Positions 37,613-50,500 of a DNA stretch of 64,000 nt are shown here, one piece after another. The DNA comes from Vanilla planifolia (lineage: Eukaryota > Streptophyta > Magnoliopsida > Asparagales > Orchidaceae). A model generated the notes under the pieces. The model worked only from the letters and a program-made list of their open reading frames with translations. It was not told the origin of the DNA and did not search any database. Position numbers and translations under genes: made by a program. The stretch lies in contig CM043874.1 of assembly GCA_023846275.1 (NCBI GenBank), positions 28,245,630-28,309,629 of the forward strand, written 5' to 3'. The first letter of the stretch is position 1, and each line of letters begins with the position of its first letter.

Positions 37613-39045
37613 ATGGGACAAGATTATAAGAGAAATATATTTTTTAATATTACTTTTCATAGAATATTAGAATTAAAACTAAAATTCTTTTATTCATTTT
37701 TTTTCTCTACCTTTAACATAACACAGTAATGTTTATTTATAACCTTATTATTCTTAGTTTTGAATAATTATATATGTATGTCATTTAATTTATTCCACAT
37801 AATATTTTTAATATTCATTTTTTTATCATTTTTTATTAGAAGCATGTAATAATATATAAAGTTTATTATACAAAATTAATCATAAATAATGTAAATAGTT
37901 GCATATATTATGCCATTTTACTCATATCAAATTATATATTAAAAGACATGATGGTTCATATCACAAAATCTCGATATAACAATTGTATAAAGAGTTCATT
38001 ACTTGTATTGTAATTTTATTATGTTGATTTACTTGAATCTTTAGGACTACTCTAACATCAATTCTCTTTTTTTTTCTGGTTGTGATTCACAACCAACTAC
38101 TACAGATCTTCTCATTGAAGGTCTATATAAGCTTTATAATGATTTAACAAATTCTCTCATTTTTGTATATTAAATCAAACATTGAGAGTTTTCTTATTTT
38201 TTTTGTACTTTCCCTTATTATTAGTCAACTTCCATGTTTCTTAATCATAACCTATAAAACAACACCTATTTAGCTTAATGCAAAAAATTTTCAAAATTTC
38301 AATTTACCAAGATTTGAAATTCATTTTAAGACTCACATCAAATTGATGAATTTTTTTTCTTTCCCTCTCTTCAAGCATTTTCTCTTAATTTTTCCTTTTC
38401 TTGAAACAATAATATGCTAATATTTAACAAATTCCTTTCTAATCATTTTAATTCTTAAATAAAAACTTAATCAAGGCTAAATATATTGATTATTATCATC
38501 AATTTCAAGTTAAATCTTGAAGAAATAAAATGAGCTTCATTTTCAATCTTTTAGACTTACCAGAACTTTTCATTGACAAAGCTCACATCCTCTTCTTTAA
38601 TTCTATCGAGACTTCGATGATTCTCATAGCTCTTATGAATAAAATTTTGATGAATCTCTCGACCATTCATTTGAAAATTGTCTCCTAGGGTTTGCATCAG
38701 GTACAAGGATGGGAGAGGGAGCAAATGTTTTTTTTTTGGGTTTTATTGGAAATAGTTAATATATATATATATATATATATAATTATACTTATTCACTTTG
38801 AAAATTTATAGAAACTCCACATGAACTACAATCAAGATGAAACAAACATTGTTAGATTTTTCTCCATAAATTTTATTCAAATAGTTATTCAGTTTTATAT
38901 TTTGAAATACTTTATTTTCAAGTATTTTAAACATATTTTTTGAGACATATATAAAATTATATTATAATGTGATGATTTTATAAAATTCTCTCTAATAAAC
39001 ATTTATTTTAGAAATAATGTTATAGTAAAAAAATGTGGGTTATCA
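37613..39045 (-). mobile_element. Tekay-like LTR, minus strand (near part)
   Basis: On the minus strand the block begins TGATAACCCACATT at 39,045, directly after AAGGTGAGAAGGTTA, which is the same polypurine wording that precedes the LTR at 13,129. Going down in coordinates it has a purine-rich leader (about 38.70-38.57 kb) and GGTAAGTCTAAAAG, comparable to GGTAAGATCTAAGG at 13.93 kb in the plus-strand LTR. The far end was not found; it may run through the satellite to 35.7-36.7 kb. Confidence 0.5.
38758..38781. repeat. (AT)n microsatellite
   Basis: A short pure AT dinucleotide run within the minus-strand LTR-like region. Confidence 0.9.
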
Positions 39046-40640
39046 TAACCTTCTCACCTTGTAAAAATATTCTTAAAATTTAAAAGTGTTTTGGATATTA
39101 ATTTCTTATGATAGCTTCAACTTTTTAGATTATTTTTTTAGTTTGATTTTTCTATAATACCTTGACCATGGGAATCATTTTATTCTTTAAAATTTTGTTT
39201 GTCATTTTAGTATATGAATAAGATGCTCTGAATACATTATATTTGGCAATATTTTTTTAGTCTTTTGAATCGTACTTGATATGTGATAGATTTAGAATGT
39301 ACTTCTTAAAAGTGATGTGTGGAAAACATAAATTTTCATTAATTATGAAGGAAAGACCAACTTGTATGTAATTAGGCATACTCTATCAATTATTTGGAAA
39401 GGTCTAAAATATCTGAGTCTTAGTTTTTCTAGCATACCAAAATAGGTCACCACTTTTATAGAGTCTACATTAATAAAACATGCTCACCCTCTTGAAATTT
39501 AATATTTTTGTGTTCAATACTTTTTTTTGTCTTGAGTAGTCTTAATTCTTTTTCAAATCAACCTCACTTTTTTAATAACTTCTTTAATAAACTCTAGTCC
39601 CATTAGTTGCTTTTCATTACGTCTAATCAACATAAAGATGATTGGAATTTTCTTCTATATAGAGCGTCATAAAGAGTCATCCTAATGCTTGATTGAAATT
39701 ATTATTATATGTAAATCCAATTAAGGAAAGTGACTTTACCAAATTTCCTCCAAAATTAAGTACATATAACTGGAGTATATCTTCCAAATTCTTGATCATT
39801 CTTTCATATTGTCCATTGGTTTGAGGGTGAAAAGCTATGCTAAAGTTCAACTAAGCTCCAAAATTTTCATGTAAAGTTCACAAAAAATTAAAGATAAATG
39901 TTGGATCTCTGTTAGAGATAATGACGTTAGGCACTCTATGAAGTTTAATGATCTGTTGCACATAACTTTGAGCTAACCTATCTTTTGAATACGTGGTTCA
40001 AATTGTTGAAAAATGAGCTAATTTAGTCAAACAATCAACCATTATGATATAACATCATATCCAATAAAAGATTCTGATAAACCCACAATAAAGTCCATTG
40101 TGATGTTTTCTCATTTTCATTCAAAAATTGGTAGGGGTTGCAATAATTCACTAAGTTTCTCTTGTTCACTTTTTACTTGTTGGAAAATAATGCATCTCTT
40201 TTCAATCCAGACCACCAATATTCTCTACTCAAGTTCTTGATATATTTTGTTACTTTTAGGGTGAATAGAATAATGAGAAATATGAACTTTTTCAAGTAAT
40301 GTTTGTTTCAGTTGTTTGTGTTTAGGAATATATAATCAACTTTGAAAATATAGCACATCATCTATATCAAGTGTAAAACCAAAGTTTCTTTTTTTAACTT
40401 TCTGAATCAAATGTTTTACATTCTTCAATTTGCACTTACTCCTCAATAGATTCAAGCCATAGTATAATGGAGAAGTGGTGTAATAGTAGTATATTACTTT
40501 TCATTTCCTTTTTTTTTAATTTTAATCATTAAATTTTGAAATATATTTATCTTTTATCATATTGAGTTGTCATCAGATTAAGTCTAAAAACCAAGTTTAT
40601 TAACTTTCCCATAATGCTTCTTCCTTGCTTTTTTTTCTAC
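39046..40640 (-). mobile_element. Tekay-like Ty3/gypsy integrase and chromodomain, minus strand
   Basis: Read downwards on the minus strand: an RNase H-integrase linker with LYIPKHKQL and HISHYSIHPKSNKIYQELE (zinc-binding N-terminal part of integrase, near 40.26 kb); EKLSELLQPLPIFE; then KWENITMDFI and the core strings LTKLAHFSTI, RVPNVIISNRDPTFIFNF and LNFSIAFHPQTNGQYERMIK (about 40.1-39.8 kb); then a GPF-like C-terminal zone. The chromodomain string MIPMVKVL follows at about 39.17 kb, just before the polypurine tract. The integrase is among the better preserved coding stretches in the window, but the element is broken. RT was not recognised upstream of it. Confidence 0.85.
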
Positions 40641-42411
40641 ACATTGTAATTTTCTTTTTCTCACATGCACACTAAGACCAACAAGGATTATCTACCAAAG
40701 CATCATTAAAGTCCTTATCATTTGGGACTTTAGACAAATCTCACAATTCTCTAATATAAAAACTTTATTGTTTGTAATCATGATATCATGTCTCTTCCTT
40801 AAACTTTTCTTTCGCAACTTACATTTATGTGCTTCATCCACTTCTTTATTGATTGAAAAAAATATTATTTGACATTAATAAGAATTTGGTGAATTTCATG
40901 TACACAATTCCATCAAACTATGAAAGGAGATAACATGATTTTCCACCATCCTTGAAATATCATTAATCTCTTTTTCATAAGAAAAGGTTTTATTGGGAAT
41001 CTTTTTAATTGATCTACTTGTGATGTCCTCAAGAAGAATTATGGGGTCAACACATAATCCATTTAGAGAATCATTCTCTACGTAGGACTCTTTTTATTGA
41101 AGTGGAAGGCATCCCATTTTTATGATTCATGTTACATTCAAGTAGATTTAAACAATCAAACAGTGAAAAACTCCAAGTTTTATCTTAGGATTGCATATTA
41201 ATTAACACAAAACCTAATACAAAATTTAAATTAATTTTTGACAAACATTTAGGCTTATAAAATACCTAATCTATATGCCTAAACAAGCTTTTACATTTGC
41301 ATTACTATTATGTATATCATGACATGCATCATGAACAAATGTTCATGACTCTTTCTTTTGGCATTAACAATCTAGCAATGCATGAACTTGTAATACTCTT
41401 GAATGTAAGCCATCTTAGACCCGTCAAATAAAGTTGGCTCAATTTGATCCACATCCATGGATGAAAAAGTGAATCAATTATTCACTATTATTTTTTACTT
41501 TACTTTTTACTACTTTTACTATTATTCTTTATCTCAAAGCATTGACTTTCATAATAATGCATATCAGACATTTGATGTTTTGTTTATTAAGTAAGACTTG
41601 AAGAGATTGATGTTGAGTTTAATAAAGATTTATTTAGAGTACAACTCTATGACATAGAGTGTTTTCTAGTTGTAGTGGATTGATGTAGTTGAGCAAATGT
41701 AGAGATAGAGATCAAGGTGTAAATGGAAGGCCATTGGGGAATTTCTTTGTCTTATTAGCTCCTAACAAAGATATAAGGTATGTCTAAATGATGACTTGAG
41801 CTGATGCAATGGGCCTAGTTTATGATTTATTTGATTTAATAATAGTTCTATGTTTTTAGTTATATTATGTTTTCTTCATATATACCTTAAGGTGTTTTTT
41901 TCCTTTTTTGTACTCCTTTTTTGTTTTTCTTTTTGCAAGGGCGTTTTTATCATTTTGTTGTTAAGTTAAAATTTTTTTATTGTATCTTGATAAGTATGCA
42001 TTTATGTAATGAAAATAAAGATGTGTTATGAAGACCTTAAGGGTTTCTTCTGGTTCACACTTGCCCAGTTTAGAAGGAAGAATGGGTTGGTCTTTCATTA
42101 GCCCAAATTGAGATATAAGAGATTGAAGAGAGGTGTAAGATGGCCTTCCCTTTCATTTTTCGTTTTTCATTACTCTTCATTAGTCGATGAAAAAGTTACA
42201 TTCTTCCTTTTATAGAAAGATCCTTCTAAAAAGCTTAAAGAGAATTGGACATAGTAGAAAAAACATAAGAAATTTAGGGGTAATCAACAAGTGTTAAATT
42301 TGTAGAAGATAATATGATAAACACATTAAATAAAAAATTTTCACCTTTTTTGTGTGATCTACAATATTAATTTAAATAAGTCATCTTGTAGAATACTAGT
42401 AATTATGAATA

Positions 42412-42448
<37 letters not shown>

Positions 42449-43062
42449 GAACTAATATATTAGTTTTAAGGTTAATACATGTTTACTCATCATAAAAAAA
42501 ACGTTATGATTGTATGAAAATTGTTAAAATAAATTGTGGTTAGTATGGATCACTTGTGAATTAACTAACTATCATATAGCTTTGTCATAATGTTCACTAA
42601 ATAGAGAAAATAAGATAAAAGAATATAAATTTAAATTTCCAAAATAGTTTGTCTTTTCTATTGAATAAGTATTCAATGTAATTTGACATGTCACACAAAA
42701 GTCTTATTGTTTGGTTTCAAACAAATAAAAAGAACAAAATCAACAACCAACAAGATTTCTATCTCGGTTCTTTTCCTTTTCAAAAAAAAAAAAAACAAGA
42801 TTTCTATCAATCACATAATTTTTCTTTTTTGTGTGATCAAGTTTTGAAGTTATTTAAAGCAAAAGGATGATATGTTGAATTTTTTCCTAATTATTTTGAT
42901 TTACATAGATTTACTCTAAGTTTTTTGCCTTAAGATTAATCTAAATAAACTATTACAATTCATCTTACAAAGTTTTAAATAATTATAATTAATGTTTATA
43001 ATAATTTTTTCATTTAATTCTAAATTTTGATCTTATCACATGAACTTGTGAACTAAAAGATA
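40641..43062. other. AT-rich DNA, unassigned
   Basis: No confident feature was found. On the minus strand near 40.8-40.9 kb a lysine/arginine-rich string (VDEAHKCKLRKKSLRKR) is faintly like the end of another gypsy integrase, but too weak to call. At 41.6-42.2 kb the text resembles LTR or transcript sequence (for example GCAAGGGCGTTTTTATCATTTT near 41,936), again unassigned. Confidence 0.4.
42409..42449. repeat. (AT)n microsatellite
   Basis: An AT run of about 20 units with one C interruption. Confidence 0.9.
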
Positions 43063-43075
43063 GGTTTAAGTAGTT
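43063..43075 (+). repeat. LINE target-site duplication, left copy
   Basis: GGTTTAAGTAGTT is identical to 49,123-49,135, which directly follows the LINE's A-rich tail. A perfect 13-bp direct repeat in this position marks target-primed reverse transcription. Confidence 0.9.
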
Positions 43076-43535
43076 TTGAGGATAGATGATTTTAGGGGAT
43101 TTAGACAAATAAAGGTATTCTGACATATTGATGATGATACAATGATGGGATTTTTTTGTCGATCATCAGAAAGCGAGGAAGACAATGGAATAGCAATCTC
43201 ATCCTAACTTCTACTTTATTTAATTCTCCTTAGGCCATTTGGCATAATTCACTGGAATGTTGATCGTAGAGGCCAAATGACTTCTAATAAAATTTTCATT
43301 GATGTGTTAGTGAGATTATGAATCCATCACTAGTGAGAACTAAATGTAAAATATTTTTCAAATGTGTGGTATATATCATCTTTGTTGAAGAAATTGGAAA
43401 AATGGACACTCTATTTAAACATTCATTGCTCAATAAATTCTCTTTTAGGCATCTGAACATGGAAAATATCCTATCAACTTTTTAAAAAATTAGTTTTTAA
43501 ATTGAATTCACAGTGGGAACAATATAGATTTTTAA

Positions 43536-43724
43536 ATAAAGATTTTTCACTTAAACATAGAACCATCTCTAGCACCACTCTGGATCTCATTAGAACACTT
43601 CTTGATTCCCTTTTTGAATAAGGCTGCTCTATACTCAATGGCTTTGGCAATTGGAATGCCATCAAAAGTAGATGCCACATCGATGAACCTTACCCAACTA
43701 AATGTTGCCAAGGGTCTGTATTAA
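43536..43724 (+). pseudogene. LINE 1 ORF1 fragment (DUF4283-type)
   Basis: An open stretch ending with TAA at 43,722 contains NIEPSLAPLWISLEHFLIPF, then ALYSMALAIGMPSKVDATSM and a VAKGLY end. This fits the plant LINE ORF1 pattern P.WI.L..LP...F.KE.L..IA.AIG.PL.VD.AT...RPS.AR.CVE. The frame is closed by a stop just upstream (43,533) and at the CVE-equivalent position. A match to the family CCHC knuckle was not found downstream. Confidence 0.75.
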
Positions 43725-44689
43725 GGTGAATTTACCATAGGATTTTTTTGGCCAAATTTAAATCACCAAAAAGGTGAAAACTCAAACTAATTTTGATAAA
43801 AGCAATCTAGTTCAACAATCAACCTAGTTACTATTGAGATTGTTGCAAGTAGGGCCACAACATACAACACTACAGAACAAATAAAATGGCTTAAAATAAA
43901 TAAATTACTAGAGTGCTTCCTAAAAATTCAATGATTGTGATAAATTGAACTTTCAAAAAATCATTTTTGAATGAATAAGATAGCAAAGCAAACTAAAGGT
44001 AACAACAATCAAACAAACTCAAGTAACAAGTGCATCCCAACCTTTGTTTAGTAAAAAATGAAAGCTTCATCAAGAGAGGAATTTGTGAAAGCGACCTTTA
44101 ACAATCTTTGACAAACTCAATCAAATGACATAGAGCTAAAAGAAAGATCAAAGGAAAAGAAGTCAAGTCTCTTGAATCTTTGATTCAAAAGCTTGATAAG
44201 ACAAAGTTATATAAAAATTCAATCTTTAATCTCTTTAAATTTTTATCATTGTTCTAGAGGACAAAGCTAAGAATTTAGACCTACTCTAATATGATGAAGA
44301 TGAGTTTACCCATGTGCTAAGTTTAAAGAGGAAACAAAAAAGTCAAGAGAGTTTGATTAGCCCAAATGGTATTCACAAAAGCATCCAAGCCATTCAAATT
44401 GTGGAAGAAATGACTACAATTGAAGAGTTCCCTCAATTTGGAATATAACGAGGCATCAAATAAAAGCTTGGTTAGTTCGCTAAATTATGTAGTTAAAAAT
44501 AAAAAAATAGTTCTAATTACACTAATGGAATAAATGAAAATTAGAAATAAACTATTTCAATTGGAAAAAGGTTAATTTTGACCAATATGGAAATATATCC
44601 AACAAGATTTGGATACTATAGAAGAAAGTTCTAGAGTACCAAATGCTAATGGATAAGGAGCAGTTAATCCTTTCGCAATTAGATAATCC

Positions 44690-45130
44690 ATTATGGAATA
44701 CTTCTAGTAATGTTACGTTCATTTATGCTATGAATTCACGTATAGAATGAAGGATACTCTAGAATAATCTCATCTACATTATAGAGGTCACTACAAGGTC
44801 ATAGAATAATCTCATTTATTAATGAATACAAGGGTTAGTTCTTACACAAATCAGAAGCAATGAATGAATTTTCATATTGTATTAATCAATGCAATATAAG
44901 AGATTTTCCTTTTATCGGTCCCTCATTCACATGTACTATAAGAGGAGGGGAAGGTTGATTGGAAAAGGTTGGACAAAATATTAGCAAAGCAAACTTTGTT
45001 TGATCTAATATCTACAACTATAATGCAACATCTTTGTAGAATAGGATTTGATCATACCCCACTACTTCTTCATTTTAGAAAAGAACTAACTCCAATTCCT
45101 AAACAATTTAGATATCAAAACATGTGACTA
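44690..45130 (+). pseudogene. LINE 1 endonuclease domain (APE type)
   Basis: The string IRDFPFIGPSFT at 44,896-44,931 matches the F.G..FTW motif of plant LINE endonucleases. FDLISTTIMQHLCRIGFDHT at 44,999 onward, followed by PLLLHF, carries the SDH-x-PLL active-site motif with F replacing S. Upstream near 44.72 kb VTFIYAMNSRIE fits the (V)YA.....R...W motif. The nuclease would nick the target strand in live relatives. Stops and frame changes separate the motifs. Confidence 0.8.
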
Positions 45131-45399
45131 AAGCACCAAACATTCATTTAAATAATAGAAAATAATTCGATGACATTGGTAAGTTGCTCTGGCATGTTGA
45201 TCTTGCTATCAAACTAAAAAGGTTGAAGCATCGTCCAAAATAATGGAATAAAAAAGTTTGGCAATATAATTAGTATAATCAGATTGGTTAAAGAATTAGT
45301 AAAAGAGAAAAAAATCACTATTTCATGCCATTCAAAATGAAGAGATAATACTTAGCTGAATAAGCCCAATGATTTCATTGTGGATGGAATTGTTAGGCA

Positions 45400-46720
45400 A
45401 AAATATATTGGCAACAAAAAGAAGGAATTAGATGGCTCAAAGAAGATGATAGAAATATGAAATTATTTCATGCAATAATGAAAGGTAGAAGAAAGAAGTT
45501 GAAGATTAACTATACAAAATACCCATAGTTATTTTGATAGGTAAACAAAAAAAATAAGAAGTTATAGTTCCACACTTCTGACATTTGTTAAGTCAACATT
45601 ATCAATAATGAGAAGCTACTCAATTGTATTCTCCCTTTGGTTATAAAAGAAGAAAATAACTGGATGATGAAGGTCATAATGGGTTATATTGAAAAATTTT
45701 TCACAAACTATTGGGACATTATTACAAAGGATGTTTTGGATGTTGTCAAGGACTACTTTGTTAGGACCCCCATTTATAAAGGATATCAAGTACAAATTTA
45801 ATTGTAATACTATAAAAGGAGAATCTTAAAACATTTAATGACTTTAGGATGATTTGCTTATGTAGTTTTATAAAGAAATTATTTGCTAAGTTATTCGTAG
45901 ATAGGCTTTAGAGTTTTCTTTCATGACTCATCTCTCTTGAACATGTCGATTTTGTTAACGAAAGAGAAATAATTGAACAAATTTTATTGGCCCATGGATT
46001 GATTGGGTCTCTAAATAAAAAAGTAAGGGGCTAGAGCTATGTAATTAAGTTAGATCTAAAAAATGATTTTTACTACCATTTATGGGAATTCTTAAGTAAA
46101 GTTCTTGGAAAACTCAACTTTATAGAGAAATCTATCACGATGATTGAAAATATAGTTGATAGTGCTTGGATCTCAATCATATTAAATGACAAGCCTAAAG
46201 GTTTTTCTAAAATTTTAAGTGGGGCTCAAATAGGGGAACCAATTCTTTACTCTATTACTCATTTTGGCAATGGAATTCATCAACCAAGCTTTAAACTAGC
46301 TCATTAAATATTGAAAAACATTACATTATACTCAACAAAAAAGTTGTTCAACTACTCATTTAAGATATCTATAGGATATCATAATCATTTATTGCGGTAA
46401 TTTGAAAACCACTTTCAAAGTCCATCAATTATTGATTACATTTCAAGTGACATCAGGTATTCAAAATAACCAACTAAAATGCTAGTTCTTTCCCAATAGC
46501 AAAATGCATCTAGATTGATTAAAAAAAATTATGTCAATAGCTCGAGCTCCAAAGAAGAATGTTTCTATTAATATACTTAACTATCCTCTTTTATCAATAG
46601 GAAAAGTATTGCTTACTTTCGACATATAATAGACAAAGTTGAGAAGAAAATGGTAGTTTGGAAGAAGCAATTCCTTTTGACAAGGGAAATACTAACCCTT
46701 GTGAAGTATGTTTTGGCCTC
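45400..46720 (+). pseudogene. LINE 1 reverse transcriptase region
   Basis: The order of motifs follows plant LINE RT: GIRWLKEDDRNMKLFHAIMK near 45.43 kb (family W...GD.NTKFFH); DVLDVVKDYF near 45.73 kb; a fingers region with LLNMSIL near 45.94 kb (SPEQSGFV position); FSKILSGAQIGEPILYSI at about 46,203 (family GLRQGDPLSP); then YVLASILIYSL near 46.71 kb (VLSSIPTY position). The YADD active-site string was not recognised. Many stops interrupt the region. Confidence 0.75.
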
Positions 46721-47761
46721 AATTCTAATTTATTCTTTGATAACATTTAGTCCACTCTCCACATATTGAATTGAGCAAAAAAGAAAATGAATGTCTTTTT
46801 ATGGGATGACTTAAATAATGTATGTAGGTTTCACTAAAATAATTGGGGCTAGATTAGCCTTCTAATAGAAGCAAAAGGCCTAGGACTTTAAAAGTTAGAA
46901 GAAATTGTGATTGCATTCTCAAAAACATTAAGCTAGAGATTTCTATCTATTAAATTAACTCCAGTCTAGCTACATGAAAGGAAAGTTTGCAAATACATAC
47001 TAAAAAGGAAAGAAATCAACTCGAAGTCCATGGACAATACAAATGAATTTTTTTTTGAAAACATACTAAGTTATGCAACATAATAAGCAACCATCAATGG
47101 ACTCTAACTGTGGATGATAATGTTAGTAAGAACTTAGTTTGGATATAATGAAGAGAAAAATAATTATCCTTAAATCAAGTCTAATGGTTTGGAATCCTAA
47201 ATGTCAAGTGAAAATCTCATTTCTTGTGTAGATAATGTTGAATATACTGCTTTTATTTCATTAAAAATTAAGAAAGTTTAATTGGCCTCTAAATATCCTA
47301 ACTATGCTAATGATGATTCCTTGCATCATGCAACTGTTAGTTGTAAAAAAGCAAACAAAGTGGGGTCTACCTTTGGGTGCTACTCTAAAAATTTAGCATG
47401 TAATTTCAAATAATATAGTTAATTTACTATATAATTGGTGGAAACAAGGAGATAACCACTTTGCTAAAGGGAAAGTCATCAACATTATATTGTTCATTAT
47501 ATTTTAGAACATATGTAAAGCAAGGAATCTAAAGATCTATGAGGAAGTAAATCAACCATTAATGATTATTATAAATAGTATTATGTTTAATTGCTTCAAT
47601 ATCATTAAATGTTTTCCTCTCACACATACATCTTAGAAGGACCTACTTTTGTTCTAGCTCAACTTAGTCTATCTTATTCCCTATTGGGGTAAAGTAGTTG
47701 TGAAGTGCTGTAATGGATCCCACCACCAATTAAGAAGCTAAAGCTAAATGTACATAATTAT

Positions 47762-48095
47762 ATGAAACATAACAATGGATATGCTAGTTGTGGTGGTTTT
47801 ATTTGTAATCATAAGAGCCAAATCATGGAAGCCTTTTCTTATGTAGCTTTAAAACTCCCATTTGGAAGTAATTGGATTATCTCTAATTTAGGGCTTGAAA
47901 ATGAGCAACAATAAGAAAAATCACAATATTGTAATTGAAATAGTCTACAAAGCAATGCTAAAATAATACAAGGTCATAACTTGGAATATGTTTAGCATTT
48001 TTTAGCAAATCAATCATGAAAAGAATTCTTTTATAGTTCAATGGAGTTTTATTCACAAGGAGGGTAACAAAATGGCCAGGTGCATTGCAAAATGA
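47762..48095 (+). pseudogene. LINE 1 RNase H-like domain
   Basis: An open frame at 47,762-47,914 contains NNGYASCGGFICNHKSQIME, matching the G.AG.GGI.RD..G plant LINE RNase H start. The C-terminal string HKEGNKMARCIAK at about 48,051-48,092 matches REGN..AD.LAK, with R in place of the D. RNase H removes RNA from the hybrid in live relatives. The domain is broken between the two parts. Confidence 0.75.
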
Positions 48096-49122
48096 TACTA
48101 AAGTTAGATAAATTAGAAAATGGTATTTAGCACACATGCCAAATTTATGTAGGGCTCTAATTAAAATGGATGAAGCATAAATTCCATATATTAGATCATC
48201 ATATAAGGTATGAAAAATTACTTTAGCTCTCAATTAGAATATAATGCCAAAAAAGTTAATTTTTTTAACTCAATAGCTAATGCAATACATTCTTTACTAT
48301 CATATTGTGTGAAGAACTATCCGTCAATATAAGCCCAACCATGGCTAACTTTTTTCATTATGATTTGGCTTCAATCAAATACTATTGATAATCAAATTAA
48401 AGCAATATTCATTTCATAGTTAAAACTTCACTTTTCATTCAATTATTTCAATGTACACAAATGAAAAGAAAAGCCAAATTATACTATAGACAATAATATT
48501 TTTTAGTGAAGCTATTCATATTGCTACTACATCATGCAAAGACATCACTTGCAAAATTTACTGAGGATTGTTGTTGATGGTGCCTACAGTATTCAAAACA
48601 AGTTGCACTGATCATAGTAATGCACTTTCACTTACCTACCAATCAGATAAGTATGTTTACTATAACATATGTTAGTGTCATCATACTTTTATTGTGGCAT
48701 GCCCTTCTCCAATCATTATGTATGGTTCTCAAGATAGTCAATATCCATCTTGGTGTCTCAGTGTACCTCTACAATATATTTTTAATCAAGATCAAACTAT
48801 TATGATAGGCTATCTGGATGTTGGTACAATCATAATTATGAAATTTTGTATGCAAAAGCATTAGAATAATATGCCAATCAAACATTTCAATTGTGCTTTA
48901 TTACTCTATGCCTCTAAACAAGACCTACATTGAATTAGTATGTTGGTCAATGTTACAATTCACAACATTTGAATTAGCAAGATCACCTATTTATACATAG
49001 GTAAGTTCTTTCCATTGCACAACATTATGTTTGATTATGTCATTATTACATGGTACCCAGTCCAGGCTGTAATGGGTTGTAAATCTTTGTCATTCAATAA
49101 AATATTAGTTTTATTAAAAAAG

Positions 49123-49135
49123 GGTTTAAGTAGTT
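49123..49135 (+). repeat. LINE target-site duplication, right copy
   Basis: GGTTTAAGTAGTT, identical to 43,063-43,075, directly after the A-rich tail. Confidence 0.9.
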
Positions 49136-50500
49136 ATGGTAAAACTTTTATAAGGATAAATTAAATCATTTCATGATTCATTTTCTCTATAAGTATTTTC
49201 TATTTTATTTGATCCTTATCATATGGAGATGTAGGAAAAGTTAGGAATTAATATTCAATTCAAATGTGAATATGGTTTATGCCATTTAGTTCATTTCTTA
49301 AATAAGATGTGAAGGCTAATTATCAAAAGGGATTTTGATTAATCGATATGACAACTCACAATTAAATGCATCAACATGAATAATTTGATAATGTCCATGA
49401 TACAACTATGCTAGGATATGTAACACACATTTTAGAATTTTAGCATACACAAGTTTCATCGAACTAGTAAGTGTAAGATCATTCAAGTTATGACTTCTCA
49501 TTTTGAGAGAAATTTTGAAATTTAGTTATTCTCTATAGTTATTCACATCGTCAATAGAAGCAAAAGGCAAGAGATTAAAGATTTTGAAGCATGATAGTAA
49601 TGCCTTATTAACAATAAGATTGAGAGGATGAAAAGGATTCATAATTAGCAACTTCAATATCACTAAAGTACTTTTGCTAATTAAAATAAAACTATTTGTG
49701 AAAAAAAACAAACTAAGTTTTACCTAAAAACTTGTAAATCAATTTTATTGTGATATTTCAAAAAACTTCAAAAGGAATGTATCAAATGATTTAGGGTTTC
49801 AAATTTTTCTTAATTACTTGTGAACTAATAGTATTATAATAATTCATTAATAATCACAACAAGGCTTATTTGTTAATGTTTTGAAATCTTATAACTTTAT
49901 ATCAATTTTTATATGTATGAGCCTTATTTCTTGATTTATTCTTAATCTAATATATTTTAAAATCATTGTGAAAAGTAGTTTTGTGGCTACTCATTCCGAA
50001 TTTAATGAGACTATAGTATATAGTTTGAAAATCAAAATAGATACTCAAATAGTATTCATCAGTGAAATAGATTTTTTAATTACTATCCATTACTATAGAA
50101 TTGGTATGTAACTCACGAATCAAATGGTTTTTGCCATAGTAAGCTATGGGGTAAGTCAATTAGAAAAAAAAAACTCAGATAATTAGGCATTCCTCAATTG
50201 AACCTTATCATAAAGAACACCTACACAATGACCTAATCATTGTCAATAGATAAATTTGAGTTCATTAATAGTGATAGTCTATGATAAGAGTGATGGATGT
50301 GAAATTCCATGTTTTAAATAATTTCTCTTAGGAATCCAAACGTATTTACATGAATCTTATCTAATAAATTACCTAAAAGGATAGTCTAATGATAAGTGAC
50401 TTAGTCTAGAGTAACATTTATATGAAATATTTGATGGAACATGAGCATAAATAGTTTGAATGATTCATGTGCATGAATAATTTTTTTTCACTTTGATTAT
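49136..50500. other. AT-rich DNA, no gene seen
   Basis: No domain or terminal repeat was recognised. The stretch lies downstream (minus sense) of the copia gag relic and may be decayed sequence of that element. Confidence 0.45.

Larger units (their letters stand above)
43076..49122 (+). mobile_element. Plant LINE 1, structurally full length, bounded by 13-bp TSD
   Basis: A non-LTR retrotransposon of 6,047 bp between perfect target-site duplications. In order it shows an ORF1 with a DUF4283-type domain (about 43.5-43.7 kb), an apurinic-type endonuclease (about 44.7-45.1 kb), a reverse transcriptase (about 45.4-46.7 kb), an RNase H-like domain (47.76-48.1 kb) and a 3' end CAATAAAATATTAGTTTTATTAAAAAA. 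Live relatives copy their RNA into a nicked target using the endonuclease and RT. All domains here are interrupted by numerous stops and frame changes, so it is inactive. The exact TSD shows that flanks and ends are intact despite the coding decay. The length matches full-length plant L1-type LINEs (about 6 kb). Confidence 0.92.

Noticed and set aside
40800-40960. Another gypsy integrase C-terminus on the minus strand
   Set aside because: Only a short basic string (AHKCKLRKKSLRKR) fits; no neighbouring integrase motif supports it.
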